Assembly (NCBI RefSeq): GCF_900111515.1
Contig: NZ_FOHS01000007.1
Location: 1-64,000, forward strand
DNA length: 64,000 nt
From: Hymenobacter actinosclerus
Lineage (GTDB): Bacteria > Bacteroidota > Bacteroidia > Cytophagales > Hymenobacteraceae
Direction of reading: 5' to 3'
Under the pieces are notes generated by a model. It had not been told where the DNA came from. It saw only the letters and a list, made by a program, of their open reading frames with translations, and did no database searches. The position numbers and the translations under genes were made by a program. Shown here one piece after another: positions 7,779 through 15,626 of the stretch (positions are counted from its first letter, which is position 1; every line of letters starts with the position of its first letter).

Positions 7779-9491
7779 TTACTGCCCTCCGCTGCCGCCC
7801 ATGTTGCGCTTGGCTTCGGGGCGGGTTTTGGCCTCCACGGTGCCGGGGCGCAGCAGGGCGGTATAGCGCGGCTGGTCGTTGAGCACGCTCAGGGCCATCA
7901 GGATGTTGGGGTCGTCGTCGAAGCTGGCCTCGATGCTGCCCTTCTGGAAGTAGTAGCGCGACACGATTTCCTGCTCCAGCAGCTCCCGGATTTCAGGCTT
8001 GAAGCGGGTCAGGTCGTTGGCCTTGTTGGTCGTGACCTTGCGGCGGGTGGCTTCGAGCTCCGCTTTCACGTCGTCGTAGTGTTTTTCGGCCTTCAGCTTC
8101 TTGGTGAGAGTGGTCAGGGCCTTCTCCGTGTCGGTTTCGTAGCTGATGTCCTTACCCTTGAGATAGTCGACGAACTGCTGGTAATCGGCATCGGAGAGCT
8201 TGAACTGCCGGGCCGACACGATAGTGGGGTGCTGGGCGCGGTAGCGGGTAGCGTAGTCGAAGAGGTAGCTTTTCTGGAGCAGCACCCGGGTGATGTCGGC
8301 AATTTCGCGCTCCTGCACGGCCACGTCGGGGGCCACGCCGCCGCCGTCGTACACGGCGCGGCCGGCCTGGGTTTTAAAGGCCGTGCGCAACGAGTCGGGC
8401 ACTTTGCCCAGCGTGCCGTCGTCGGCGCGGTGGGTGTAGTCGATTTCCTGGATGCAGCGCCCGCTCGGGATGTAGTACTTGGCGGTTGTCACTTTCAGCT
8501 GCGAGTTGTAGCTCAGCGGGCGGGTGGCCTGCACGAGACCCTTGCCAAACGTGCGCTCGCCCACCAGCACGGCCCGGTCGTAGTCCTGCAACACGCCCGA
8601 CACAATTTCGGAGGCCGAAGCCGAGCGGTTGCTGGTAATGACGACAATCGGCGTTTGGGTGTCGAGCGGCAGGTCGAGGGCCTTGTAGGTTTTGTTCCAG
8701 TCGGCCACCTTGCCCTTGGTGCTCACGATGTCGCGGCCTTTGTCGACGAACAGGTTGGAGATGTTCACGGCCTCATTGAGCAGGCCGCCGGGGTTGTCGC
8801 GAATATCAAAAATAAGCTTTTTGGCCCCCTGCTCCTTGAGCTTGCTCACGGCCAGCCGTACCTCCTTGCCCGCATCCACGGTAAAACCACTGAGCTGGAA
8901 GTAGCCGATTTCGGGCGTCAGCATGCCGTAGTAGGGCACATTATCCACCTGAATCTTGTCGCGGGTGATGTTGATTTCCACCGGTGCATCCTGGCCAAAG
9001 CGGGTTACCAGCAGCTTCACCACCGAGTTGGCCTGGCCCTTGAGCAGCTTGCTCACATCGGAGTTCGACTTTTTGTCGACCAGCACGCCGTTGATGTTCA
9101 GGATTTCATCGCCGGGCAGCAAGCCGGCTTTCTGGGCCGGGTAACCCTCGTAGGCGGCCTGCACCACGGTTTTGCCGTTGCGCTTGCTCACGACGGCCCC
9201 AATGCCGCCGTACTGCCCGGTCGTCATGGTGCGGAAGTCCTCGATGTCGTCCTCGGCGATGTAGTTGGTGTAGGGGTCGAGCGAGCGTAGCATGGCGTCG
9301 ATGCCCGTTTTCACCAGCTTGGCCGGCGGCACCTCGTCCACGTAGTAGGTATTCACCTCCTTGAACAGGGTGGCGAAGATGTCGAGGTTCTTGGCAATTT
9401 CGAAGTATCGCTCGTTATCGGCCGGCCGGAAGGATACGAGCAGGGCGGCGCCGCCCAGAAAGGTGGCCGCCAGAATAGACTTTTTGCGCAT
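7779..9491 (-). CDS. S41 family C-terminal processing peptidase
   Basis: A 570-residue exported protease with an uncleaved or lipoprotein-free N-terminal signal anchor (residues 3-20). Order of domains: helical cap with SLDPYTNYIAEDD (about 71-83), PDZ domain (about 95-180, GIGAVV...AGLLPGDEILNINGV), S41 core with FDIRDNPGGLLNEAV, the nucleophile in SASASEIVSG and the general-base lysine in FGKGLVQ. It belongs to the CtpA/Prc group that trims periplasmic proteins from the C-terminus. A C-terminal helical extension of about 170 residues is usual in Bacteroidota. Confidence 0.93.
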   Translation of the reverse strand: MRKKSILAATFLGGAALLVSFRPADNERYFEIAKNLDIFATLFKEVNTYYVDEVPPAKLVKTGIDAMLRSLDPYTNYIAEDDIEDFRTMTTGQYGGIGAVVSKRNGKTVVQAAYEGYPAQKAGLLPGDEILNINGVLVDKKSNSDVSKLLKGQANSVVKLLVTRFGQDAPVEINITRDKIQVDNVPYYGMLTPEIGYFQLSGFTVDAGKEVRLAVSKLKEQGAKKLIFDIRDNPGGLLNEAVNISNLFVDKGRDIVSTKGKVADWNKTYKALDLPLDTQTPIVVITSNRSASASEIVSGVLQDYDRAVLVGERTFGKGLVQATRPLSYNSQLKVTTAKYYIPSGRCIQEIDYTHRADDGTLGKVPDSLRTAFKTQAGRAVYDGGGVAPDVAVQEREIADITRVLLQKSYLFDYATRYRAQHPTIVSARQFKLSDADYQQFVDYLKGKDISYETDTEKALTTLTKKLKAEKHYDDVKAELEATRRKVTTNKANDLTRFKPEIRELLEQEIVSRYYFQKGSIEASFDDDPNILMALSVLNDQPRYTALLRPGTVEAKTRPEAKRNMGGSGGQ

Positions 9492-9559
9492 AAAAAGGGC
9501 TGAAGAGCAACGTAGCGGCGCACTACCGGCCGGAGGTTCCGGCCCGCCGCGCCGCGAAG

Positions 9560-10009
9560 CTATACCTTAGGAACCGCTGCTGCCCCCACGGGTTGCACCG
9601 CTTCGGTCAGTAAACGCTCCAGCCCTGAATTTAGCTTCTTTTCGAGCAGCACCAAGCTCTTTTTTTCCTTGCCGGTATAAATAATGGCCAACTGGGCCAC
9701 CTGGTGGCCGCCTTCGGCTTCTACGAGCCGGAATTTGTTGAGGCGCCAGGCCTCGCGCATCAGCCGCTTAAGGTAATTACGGTCGACGGCACGCTTGAAA
9801 CTGCGCTTGCTTACGCTCACGAGCACCTGCGGCGGGGACGTAGTGGGCGCGGGCGCGGGCAGCCACACCAGCCGCAGGGGGTATAAACCAAAAGAAGAAC
9901 CCCGGCCGAACAGCTCGTCGATGAGCTTCTTGCGGCACAGATGCTCTTCCTTCGGAAACGAGTATTTCCTAGCTTTTAGCGGCTGGCTGTCAGCTGTTAG
10001 CTCGTTCAC
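9560..10009 (-). CDS. rnpA: Ribonuclease P protein component
   Basis: A 149-residue basic protein that supports the RNase P RNA in maturing tRNA 5' ends. The RNR signature is clear (KRAVDRNYLKRLMREAWR), and SFPKEEHLCRKKLIDELF is the usual N-terminal region. The only plausible start is the GTG at 10009. The first dozen residues before KARKYSFPK are encoded by a GCTGTTA-family palindromic repeat, so the repeat has supplied the start and N-terminus. rpmH lies 210 bases upstream on the same strand, not adjacent as in many bacteria, because of nested repeats. Confidence 0.93.
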   Translation of the reverse strand: MNELTADSQPLKARKYSFPKEEHLCRKKLIDELFGRGSSFGLYPLRLVWLPAPAPTTSPPQVLVSVSKRSFKRAVDRNYLKRLMREAWRLNKFRLVEAEGGHQVAQLAIIYTGKEKKSLVLLEKKLNSGLERLLTEAVQPVGAAAVPKV

Positions 10010-10215
10010 AGGGCAGTTATTTTAGAATTCAGGCTGTATGCAATGCCCCTGTAGCAAGAAGCTTCCGCTTCGCGTCTCGGTGCCGGGTGCCATGTTGCGG
10101 GCAATCGGTCAACGGGACGCGAAGCGGAAGCCTCGTACTACAGCCCAGCGCCTCGAAAAACACGGAAGCGCGGCAATAAAAAGCTAGTCGCTATCAGCCA
10201 AAGGCTAACAGCTAA
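9972..10215. repeat. Nested palindromes in the rnpA-rpmH gap
   Basis: The outer arms are GCTGTTAGCT-type words (9972-10000 and 10183-10215, inverted to each other). Inside lies a second, unrelated palindrome (10049-10143) with arms CTGTAG...GCTTCCGCTTCGCGTC and its complement. The layout looks like one element inserted within another. The outer left arm overlaps the start of rnpA. Confidence 0.7.
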
Positions 10216-10219
10216 CAGA

Positions 10220-10378
10220 CTACCGCTTGTGGCGGCCTTCGTCAGATACGGTCAGGCGCTTGCGGCCTTTGGCCCGGCGGCGGGCAATTACGTTGCGGCC
10301 GTTAACGGTTTCCATGCGCGAGCGGAACCCGTGCTTGTTGCGGCGCTTACGCTGCGAGGGCTGAAAAGTACGTTTCAT
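10220..10378 (-). CDS. rpmH: 50S ribosomal protein L34
   Basis: A 52-residue, very basic protein with the L34 pattern MKRTFQPSQRKRRNKHGFRSR. It binds 23S rRNA in the large subunit. The start at 10378 gives the canonical N-terminus. The frame is open 13 codons further but that part is not L34. A strong promoter lies 36 bases upstream. Confidence 0.98.
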   Translation of the reverse strand: MKRTFQPSQRKRRNKHGFRSRMETVNGRNVIARRRAKGRKRLTVSDEGRHKR

Positions 10379-10414
10379 GATATTGGTGAGTGACTCAGTT
10401 ACAACTAGGGCCGG

Positions 10415-10446
10415 CAAAGGTAAGCGGATGATTTTAAAAAGACAAG
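10415..10446 (-). promoter_or_regulatory. rpmH promoter (CTTG-N20-TACCTTTG)
   Basis: On the minus strand CTTG (10443-10446) precedes TACCTTTG (10415-10422) by 20 bases, a good Bacteroidota consensus upstream of a highly expressed ribosomal gene. Confidence 0.75.
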
Positions 10447-10505
10447 TTGCCAGGCAAGTTTTGGCAGGACGGGTTGGTTGAGGGTATAAGTAATAGTTGA
10501 GAAAA

Positions 10506-10551
10506 AACAGTCATGCTGAGCGTAGCGGAGCGAAGTCGAAGCATGACGTTC
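10506..10551. repeat. GTCATGCTGAGC-family palindrome
   Basis: GTCATGCTGAGCGTAGCGGA pairs with GAAGCATGAC across a short GC-rich loop. Relatives occur at 22551, 27567, 32984 and 39030. Confidence 0.65.
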
Positions 10552-10592
10552 TTCTTGCTCTTCAAACAACCCCAAACCCAACCCCCTACCCG

Positions 10593-10600
10593 TACCTTCG
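10593..10600 (+). promoter_or_regulatory. -7 element for the M61 peptidase
   Basis: TACCTTCG lies 23 bases before the ATG. The same variant precedes uvrA at 41470. Confidence 0.5.
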
Positions 10601-10623
10601 TTACCCTTCCCAAACTGCTATCC

Positions 10624-12357
10624 ATGCTACACTACCACGTTTCCTTCGACAACCCGCTCACCGCCTACCTCCAGATCCAGATGACGTTTGAGGTGCCCGC
10701 CGAGGCCACCGAGCCGCTGGAGTTGCAGCTGCCGGCGTGGCGACCGGGGCGCTACGAGCTCCAGAACTTCGCCCAGAAACTCCAGCACGTGGTGCTGGAA
10801 GATGCCGCCTCGGGCGAGGCCCTGGCCAGCCGCAAAATCACCAAGGACCGCTGGCAGCTGAGCAACGCGGCCGGCCGCATGGTGCGGGTGCGCTACAACT
10901 TCTACGCCCACCAGATGGACGCCGGCGGCTCCTGGCTCGATGAAAGCCAGCTCTACCTCAACCCCGTGCAGGCCTTTATGTACATTGAAGGCCGCCAGAA
11001 CGAAACCTGCCAGCTGCTGCTCGACATCCCGGACGACTGGCAGATTGCCTGCGGACTGCCCCAGCGCGGCCCCCGGCTGCTGGAGGCCCAGAGCTTCGAC
11101 CACCTCGCCGACTCGCCCCTGATTGTCAGCCCCACGCTGCAATACCGCAACTACGAGGTGCAGGGCATCCCGTTCTACCTCTGGATTCAGGGCGAGGCCC
11201 CGGTGGACTGGGCCCGGCTGGTGCGCGACTTCCGGGCTTTCAGCGAGGAGCAGCTGCAACTGTTCGGCGGCTTCCCGGCCCAGGATTTTCACTTCCTGAA
11301 CGAGATTCTGCCCTACCCCCACTACCACGGCGTGGAGCACCTGAACTCGACGGTGATTACGCTGGGGCCGGGCGAGCTGCTGATGAGCGACGGGCTGTAC
11401 AAGGAGCTGCTGGGCGTGAGCTGCCACGAGTTGTTCCACGTCTGGAACATCAAGAGCATCCGGCCTATTGAAATGCAGCCCTACGATTTCAGCCGCGAAA
11501 ACTACTTCCGCACCTGCTTTGTGGCCGAGGGCCTGACTACTTATTATGGCGACTACCTGCTGGCCCGCGCCGGCGTGTTTTCGGCCGAGCAGTATTTTCA
11601 GGAGCTGAACGGCGTATTGCGCAAGCACTACGACGATTACGGCCGCTACCACCTCTCGGTGGCCGACGCCAGCATGGACCTCTGGCTCGATGGCTACAAG
11701 CCCGGCGTGCCCGACCGCAAGGTGTCGGTGTACCATAAGGGCGCCCTGGCGGCGCTGCTCCTCGACCTGACGCTGCGCCAGCTTTCGGCCCACAAGAAAA
11801 GCCTGGATGATGTGATGCGCCAGCTCTGGACCGAGTTCGGCCAGACGGGCACCGGCTACACCGAGGCCGACTACCAGCGCATCGTAACCGAAGTGGCCGG
11901 GCGCGACATGCAGGCGTATTTCGACAAGTTTATCTACGGCACCGCGCCGCTCGAAGAGCCCCTGAACCGGGTGCTGGGCTTCGTGGGCTGCCGGCTGCTG
12001 ACGGAAGAAAACGTGTCGGCCGCCGAGGGCACCTACGGGTTCCGGGCCGTGCTGCGCGAGGGCCGCACCGAGGTAACGAACATCCTGCCCGATGCCCCCG
12101 CTGCCCTCGCCCTGAGCGTGGACGACGAGATTGTAGCCGTGGATGGCCGCCGCGTGGCCCAGAACCTGCAAACCCTGCTCGCCGACGGCGCCGACCGCCA
12201 CGAGCTGACCGTATTCCGCCAGCACCGGCTGCTGACGGTGGAGGTGCAGGCCGATCCGGCGCACCGCTTCTGGCAGAAGTTCACGGTGGAAAAGCTGACC
12301 ACGGCCACGCCCGAGCAGCAGGCCAGCTTCAAGCAGTGGCTCAAGCAGGATTTTTAG
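10624..12357 (+). CDS. M61 family (glycyl aminopeptidase-like) metallopeptidase
   Basis: A 577-residue protein with the M61 order of domains: N-terminal beta domain (PAWRPGRYEL, about residues 38-47), thermolysin-like catalytic domain with HELFH (His268, Glu269, His272) and the downstream zinc ligand in EGLTTYYGDY, then a C-terminal PDZ domain (about 480-550, ILPDAPAALALSVDDEIVAV). M61 enzymes cleave N-terminal Gly or Ala. There is no signal peptide, so a cytoplasmic site is likely. The ATG at 10624 is chosen because the longer frame reads through a GTCATGCTGAGC repeat and the promoter. Confidence 0.93.
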   Translation: MLHYHVSFDNPLTAYLQIQMTFEVPAEATEPLELQLPAWRPGRYELQNFAQKLQHVVLEDAASGEALASRKITKDRWQLSNAAGRMVRVRYNFYAHQMDAGGSWLDESQLYLNPVQAFMYIEGRQNETCQLLLDIPDDWQIACGLPQRGPRLLEAQSFDHLADSPLIVSPTLQYRNYEVQGIPFYLWIQGEAPVDWARLVRDFRAFSEEQLQLFGGFPAQDFHFLNEILPYPHYHGVEHLNSTVITLGPGELLMSDGLYKELLGVSCHELFHVWNIKSIRPIEMQPYDFSRENYFRTCFVAEGLTTYYGDYLLARAGVFSAEQYFQELNGVLRKHYDDYGRYHLSVADASMDLWLDGYKPGVPDRKVSVYHKGALAALLLDLTLRQLSAHKKSLDDVMRQLWTEFGQTGTGYTEADYQRIVTEVAGRDMQAYFDKFIYGTAPLEEPLNRVLGFVGCRLLTEENVSAAEGTYGFRAVLREGRTEVTNILPDAPAALALSVDDEIVAVDGRRVAQNLQTLLADGADRHELTVFRQHRLLTVEVQADPAHRFWQKFTVEKLTTATPEQQASFKQWLKQDF

Positions 12358-12527
12358 CCCTTAACCAACTCCGGCCTTCTGCGTACCGGAGGCAACCGGC
12401 CGGCGAAACGTCTGCCTCGGCCCGCCGCTGTGCTCACGGCGGCGGACCGGGCGCAACGGTGCTGAAAATGTCGGCTTTATCCGCATGATTTCCCGCCGCC
12501 GCATGCGCAACGAGCGGGGGGTTTTGG

Positions 12528-12535
12528 TACCTTTG
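12528..12535 (+). promoter_or_regulatory. -7 element upstream of the 12695 lipoprotein
   Basis: TACCTTTG is followed directly by a perfect small palindrome (GCAGAACGAATTCTGC). The leader to the ATG at 12695 would be about 155 bases. The remainder of the 337-base gap (12358-12694) shows no gene. Confidence 0.55.
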
Positions 12536-12694
12536 CAGAACGAATTCTGCCTGGCTGGTGAAATCCTGTTTTGCTGGCGCGGCCCCCGGCCGCGCACCGC
12601 CGGCTTTTAGGCACTTAGTAGCTTGTTTCTGTCCCTCCGCTTCCTGTCTGCCCGACAACGCCGCGCCTTCCGCTTCACCTCGACCCTGCCCGTC

Positions 12695-13504
12695 ATGTTC
12701 CGGTTTCGTACCGCCGCCGCTGCCCTGCCCCTGGCACTGGCGTTGCCGGCCTGTTCGTTGCGGATGCAGCCGGCGGAAAAGCCCCGGCCCAACATTCCGG
12801 TGCTGGCGCAGCCGCCCATTCCGCCCCGCATCTATAAGCTGGAGCGGCTCGATACGCTGGTGCAGCTGCCCGGGCGGGTGCTCACTATTTATCCGGCGGC
12901 AAGGCCTACCTACGAGCAACTGAAAAGCCCGGCCTGGGTGGTGGCCAAGCCGGCTTCGGCCGAGGAAGAAGAGGAAGATTCGTTTCTGGATTTCACGGTG
13001 GAAGAGCGGCGGCGGCTGGCGCAGGCCGGCCCGCGCGTAACCCGCACCGGCCGCACGCTGCACCTGCGCCCCGGCAAGGCCGCCGAAATCCGGCTCACCA
13101 ACAACCCCGTCGACGACGAGCGCAACATTGCCTACGAGTACGTGGCGGCGCTGCCCGAAATCCGGCAGTGGCTGCTGTCGGTGCACCTGTACGAGGGTGG
13201 CTACTTTATGCTCGTCGACCAGCGCACCGGCCGCCGCACCCAGCTGATGGCCGCGCCCGTGGTTTCGCCCGACGGCCGCCATTTCGTGTGCGGCAACTCC
13301 GATGTGCTGGCCCGATTCGAGCCCAGCGGCCTGCAACTCTGGAGCCTCGATGACGCCGCCCCCCGCCTGCTCTGGGAGCGGCAAACCGACTGGGGCTGCA
13401 CCCAACCCCGCTGGCTCGACAACCGCACCATCCTCTTCGAGCAGGACTTCTTCGACAAAGGTGACGTGGACACGCGCGTGGTCAGGTTACAGGTTGTGCC
13501 TTAA
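12695..13504 (+). CDS. Lipoprotein with beta-propeller-like C-terminal part
   Basis: A 269-residue protein with a lipoprotein signal (lipobox LPAC, about Cys20) and a Pro-rich linker. It has an acidic patch (EEEEED) and a C-terminal half with strand-turn segments such as VVSPDGRHFVCGNSDVLA and LQLWSLDDAAPRLLWE, which recall one or two blades of a TolB/WD40-like propeller. That is too few blades for a whole propeller. The family is not known to me. I chose the ATG at 12695 because it opens the signal. An upstream in-frame start at 12623 adds 24 basic residues. Confidence 0.7.
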   Translation: MFRFRTAAAALPLALALPACSLRMQPAEKPRPNIPVLAQPPIPPRIYKLERLDTLVQLPGRVLTIYPAARPTYEQLKSPAWVVAKPASAEEEEEDSFLDFTVEERRRLAQAGPRVTRTGRTLHLRPGKAAEIRLTNNPVDDERNIAYEYVAALPEIRQWLLSVHLYEGGYFMLVDQRTGRRTQLMAAPVVSPDGRHFVCGNSDVLARFEPSGLQLWSLDDAAPRLLWERQTDWGCTQPRWLDNRTILFEQDFFDKGDVDTRVVRLQVVP

Positions 13505-13510
13505 TTTTTG

Positions 13511-13668
13511 AGCTGTTAGCTGTTAGCTGTTAGCTGTTAGCTGTTAGCTGTTAGCTGGAAAAACGCAAAGGGCGCCGCACTCGGTTGAGTGCGGCGCCCT
13601 TTTTCGTGCGAAATAATTAGGTTTTCAAAACGAAAGCTAACAGCTATAAGCTCTCAGCTAACAGCTCA
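13511..13668. repeat. GCTGTTA tandem array and its inverted partner around a terminator
   Basis: Six to seven tandem copies of the 7-mer AGCTGTT occupy 13511-13557. The inverse words (AACAGCT, AGCTAACAGCTC) lie at 13636-13668. Between them sits a GC-rich terminator. Other solo arms of the family lie at 14158-14192, 17148-17165 and 27628-27657. Confidence 0.75.
13570..13604. terminator. Terminator between convergent genes
   Basis: The stem GGGCGCCGCACT...AGTGCGGCGCCC is followed by TTTTT on the plus strand and preceded by AAA. It lies 66 bases after the lipoprotein stop and serves both strands. Confidence 0.85.
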
Positions 13669-13673
13669 AAACC

Positions 13674-13979
13674 CTAATTATCCTGGCTGTTGTCGCTGCC
13701 TTTGCCGGCTTTGGCATTGCCATCGACGGAGGCGGGCTTGTTGTTCTGGGGGTTGCTGCGGGGCTTGTTGTAAGGCGCCTGCGTGGTTTCGTTGAGGTTG
13801 CCGCCGGCCGTATTGCCCTTGGTGGGGTTGCCATCCTGGGTTATCGAGTTGCGGCTCGGGTTCTGGATTACCGAGTTGTTGCTGTCGGTGTTGGCTGGAT
13901 GTACGTTTTCACCGCCGCCGTCGGGGTTTTGCAGGTTCGGTACCTCGGGATTCTCTTTATATTGCGTGTCCTTGCTCAT
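13674..13979 (-). CDS. Small Asn/Pro/Gly-rich hydrophilic protein
   Basis: A 101-residue protein that is almost free of hydrophobic residues and rich in Asn, Pro, Gly, Asp and Lys. It has no signal, no helix-forming pattern and no cysteine. It is probably disordered. Small proteins of this composition occur in Hymenobacter and relatives without known role, some resembling stress-type hydrophilins. The ATG is clear. The base composition matches the neighbours. Confidence 0.6.
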   Translation of the reverse strand: MSKDTQYKENPEVPNLQNPDGGGENVHPANTDSNNSVIQNPSRNSITQDGNPTKGNTAGGNLNETTQAPYNKPRSNPQNNKPASVDGNAKAGKGSDNSQDN

Positions 13980-14075
13980 GACGATGGAGTTTAAAATGGA
14001 AGAATAGATTACTCCTCTGTTTTACCCCGTCGCGCCGCCAAAGGTTGTACGGCGGGCAGGTAAGATTCCGGCCCC

Positions 14076-14123
14076 GTAAAAAAGCGCTGCCCCGACCAAT
14101 CGGCCGGGGCAGCGCTTTTTTAC
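14076..14123. terminator. Strong bidirectional terminator
   Basis: The near-perfect palindrome GTAAAAAAGCGCTGCCCC...GGGGCAGCGCTTTTTTAC has runs on both sides. It lies between the small hydrophilic gene and the PfkB kinase. Confidence 0.85.
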
Positions 14124-14197
14124 TACCTGCTATTGCTTCAGCCAACTCATCGCCCGAAAGCTATCAGCTAACAGCTCTCCGCTAAAAGCTCCAAAAC

Positions 14198-15145
14198 CTA
14201 CCCCTGCGCTACGGCCATAGCCGGCTGCACGGCCACGAGGTCGGCGAAAAGCTGCTCGCGGGCCTCAATTTCTTCCTGGCTCAGGTTGAGCAGGCGCTCG
14301 GTGCCGAACTTCTCGACGCAGAACGAGGCCATGGCCGAGCCGTGTACCACGGCGCGCTTCATGTTCTCGAAGCTGATGTCGTCGGTGGCGGCCAGGTGGC
14401 CGATGAAGCCGCCCGCGAAGGTGTCGCCGGCGCCGGTGGGGTCGAACACTTCTTCCAGCGGCAGCGCCGGGGCGTAGAACACGTGGTTGGTGTTGCCCTT
14501 GCGATGGAACAGCAGCGCGCCGTGCTCGCCCTTCTTGATGATGAGGTACTTCGGCCCCATCGCCATGATTACGTTGGCGGCCTTCACCAGCGAGTGTTCG
14601 CCTGAGAGCTGGCGGGCTTCCTCGTCGTTGATGCTGAGCACGTCGACCATCTCGATGGTCGTTTTCAGCTCTTCCAGGGCAATATCCATCCAGAAATTCA
14701 TCGTGTCCATCACGATGAGCTTGGGGCGGTTGACGAGGCGCTGGATAACGAGGCGCTGCACCTGGGGCGAGAGGTTGCCCAGCATCAGGTACTTGCAATC
14801 CTGGTAGGAATCGGGCAGGACGGGGTCGAAGTTTTCCAGCACGTTGAGCTCGGTAACCAGCGTTTCGCGCGAGTTCAGGTCGTTGGAATATTTGCCCGAC
14901 CAGAAGAATGACTTCTCGCCCTCCTTGATCTGCAAGCCTTCGGTATCGACGCCGTGCTCCTGGAGCAGCAGGATATCCGACTGCGGGAAATCGTCGCCGA
15001 CGACGGCCACGATTTTCACCGGTTTCACCGAATACGAGGCCGACAGGCCGATATAAGTGGCGGCGCCACCCACGATTTTGTCGGTTTTGCCGAAGGGCGT
15101 TTCCAGGGCGTCGAAAGCCACCGTGCCGATAATTACCAGACTCAT
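14198..15145 (-). CDS. PfkB family sugar/nucleoside kinase
   Basis: A 315-residue cytoplasmic kinase of the ribokinase fold. The N-terminal GTVAFDALETPFGK and VGGAATYIGLSAS match PfkB signature 1. The C-terminal DPTGAGDTFAGGFIGHLA is signature 2, which holds the catalytic Asp and the anion hole. The conserved VLSINDEEARQLSG and LIIKKGEHGALL segments are present. The substrate is not readable. Bacteroidota homologues are annotated only as sugar kinases. The start at 15145 removes a 22-residue extension that crosses the intergenic space. Confidence 0.9.
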   Translation of the reverse strand: MSLVIIGTVAFDALETPFGKTDKIVGGAATYIGLSASYSVKPVKIVAVVGDDFPQSDILLLQEHGVDTEGLQIKEGEKSFFWSGKYSNDLNSRETLVTELNVLENFDPVLPDSYQDCKYLMLGNLSPQVQRLVIQRLVNRPKLIVMDTMNFWMDIALEELKTTIEMVDVLSINDEEARQLSGEHSLVKAANVIMAMGPKYLIIKKGEHGALLFHRKGNTNHVFYAPALPLEEVFDPTGAGDTFAGGFIGHLAATDDISFENMKRAVVHGSAMASFCVEKFGTERLLNLSQEEIEAREQLFADLVAVQPAMAVAQG

Positions 15146-15262
15146 AGAGCAAAAGAGGAAAAAGGGTTCATACTTCGAAGTTAACTGGCAGGCCAACAGC
15201 CGACGGCCCAAAATTGTCCCGCCGATGGCCGCAAAAGCCCGGGCCGGACCCGGCGTGGCAAA

Positions 15263-15300
15263 GAAAAAAGGCCTCTACCAGAGCGGAGAGGCCTTTTTTC
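15263..15300 (-). terminator. Terminator of the tRNA-His transcript
   Basis: The stem AGGCCTCTCCGC...GTAGAGGCCT is followed on the minus strand by TTTTTT, directly downstream of tRNA-His. Its A/T symmetry would also let it act on the plus strand. Confidence 0.8.
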
Positions 15301-15306
15301 GGAATG

Positions 15307-15381
<75 letters not shown>

Positions 15382-15400
15382 GTGTTGGGTGTTGATACCA

Positions 15401-15431
15401 CAAAAGTAGCGTACTGCGGCGGATTGCCAAA
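15401..15431 (-). promoter_or_regulatory. tRNA-His promoter (TTTG-N19-TACTTTTG)
   Basis: TTTG (15428-15431) and TACTTTTG (15401-15408) on the minus strand are separated by exactly 19 bases. This is the best match to the Bacteroidota sigma consensus in the window. It ends 20 bases before the tRNA. Confidence 0.85.
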
Positions 15432-15467
15432 AGATTCGCACACTTTTTTTGTCATTTGGCTCCGCGC

Positions 15468-15575
15468 CTGTCATCCTGAGCCGAGCGAAGGACCTATCCG
15501 GAAGCTAACATCAGACAATAGCTTCTGGATAGGTCCTTCGTCCTCGCTTAATGCGCGACATGCTCAGGATGACAG
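15468..15575. repeat. MITE-like palindrome, GTCATCCTGAGC/GGACCTAT family, copy 1
   Basis: A 108-base imperfect inverted repeat. The outer arms are CTGTCATCCTGAGC/GCTCAGGATGACAG and the inner arms GAAGGACCTATCC/GGATAGGTCCTTC, around an asymmetric centre. Copy 2 (20410-20508) carries the same centre in the opposite orientation. Confidence 0.8.
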
Positions 15576-15597
15576 ACGGAGGCGGCCCCCAAAGCCG

Positions 15598-15605
15598 TAC
15601 CTTTG
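15598..15605 (+). promoter_or_regulatory. -7 element of the DEAD-box helicase promoter
   Basis: TACCTTTG lies 21 bases before the ATG and directly abuts the MITE-like repeat, so the -33 region lies within or at the edge of that element. Confidence 0.65.
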
Positions 15606-15626
15606 CACCTTACACCCCGTTTCATC

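Noticed and set aside
9560..10425. rpmH-rnpA as a sign of the replication origin
   Set aside because: No dnaA, dnaN or cluster of DnaA boxes is visible here, and in Bacteroidota this pair is often separate from the origin.
10627..12264. A 545-codon minus-strand open frame opposite the M61 peptidase
   Set aside because: Low-complexity His/Gln/Val/Leu-rich shadow. The plus strand holds a complete peptidase with its active site.
13511..13557. The AGCTGTT tandem array as a CRISPR
   Set aside because: The units are 7 bases without spacers, and no cas gene is present.
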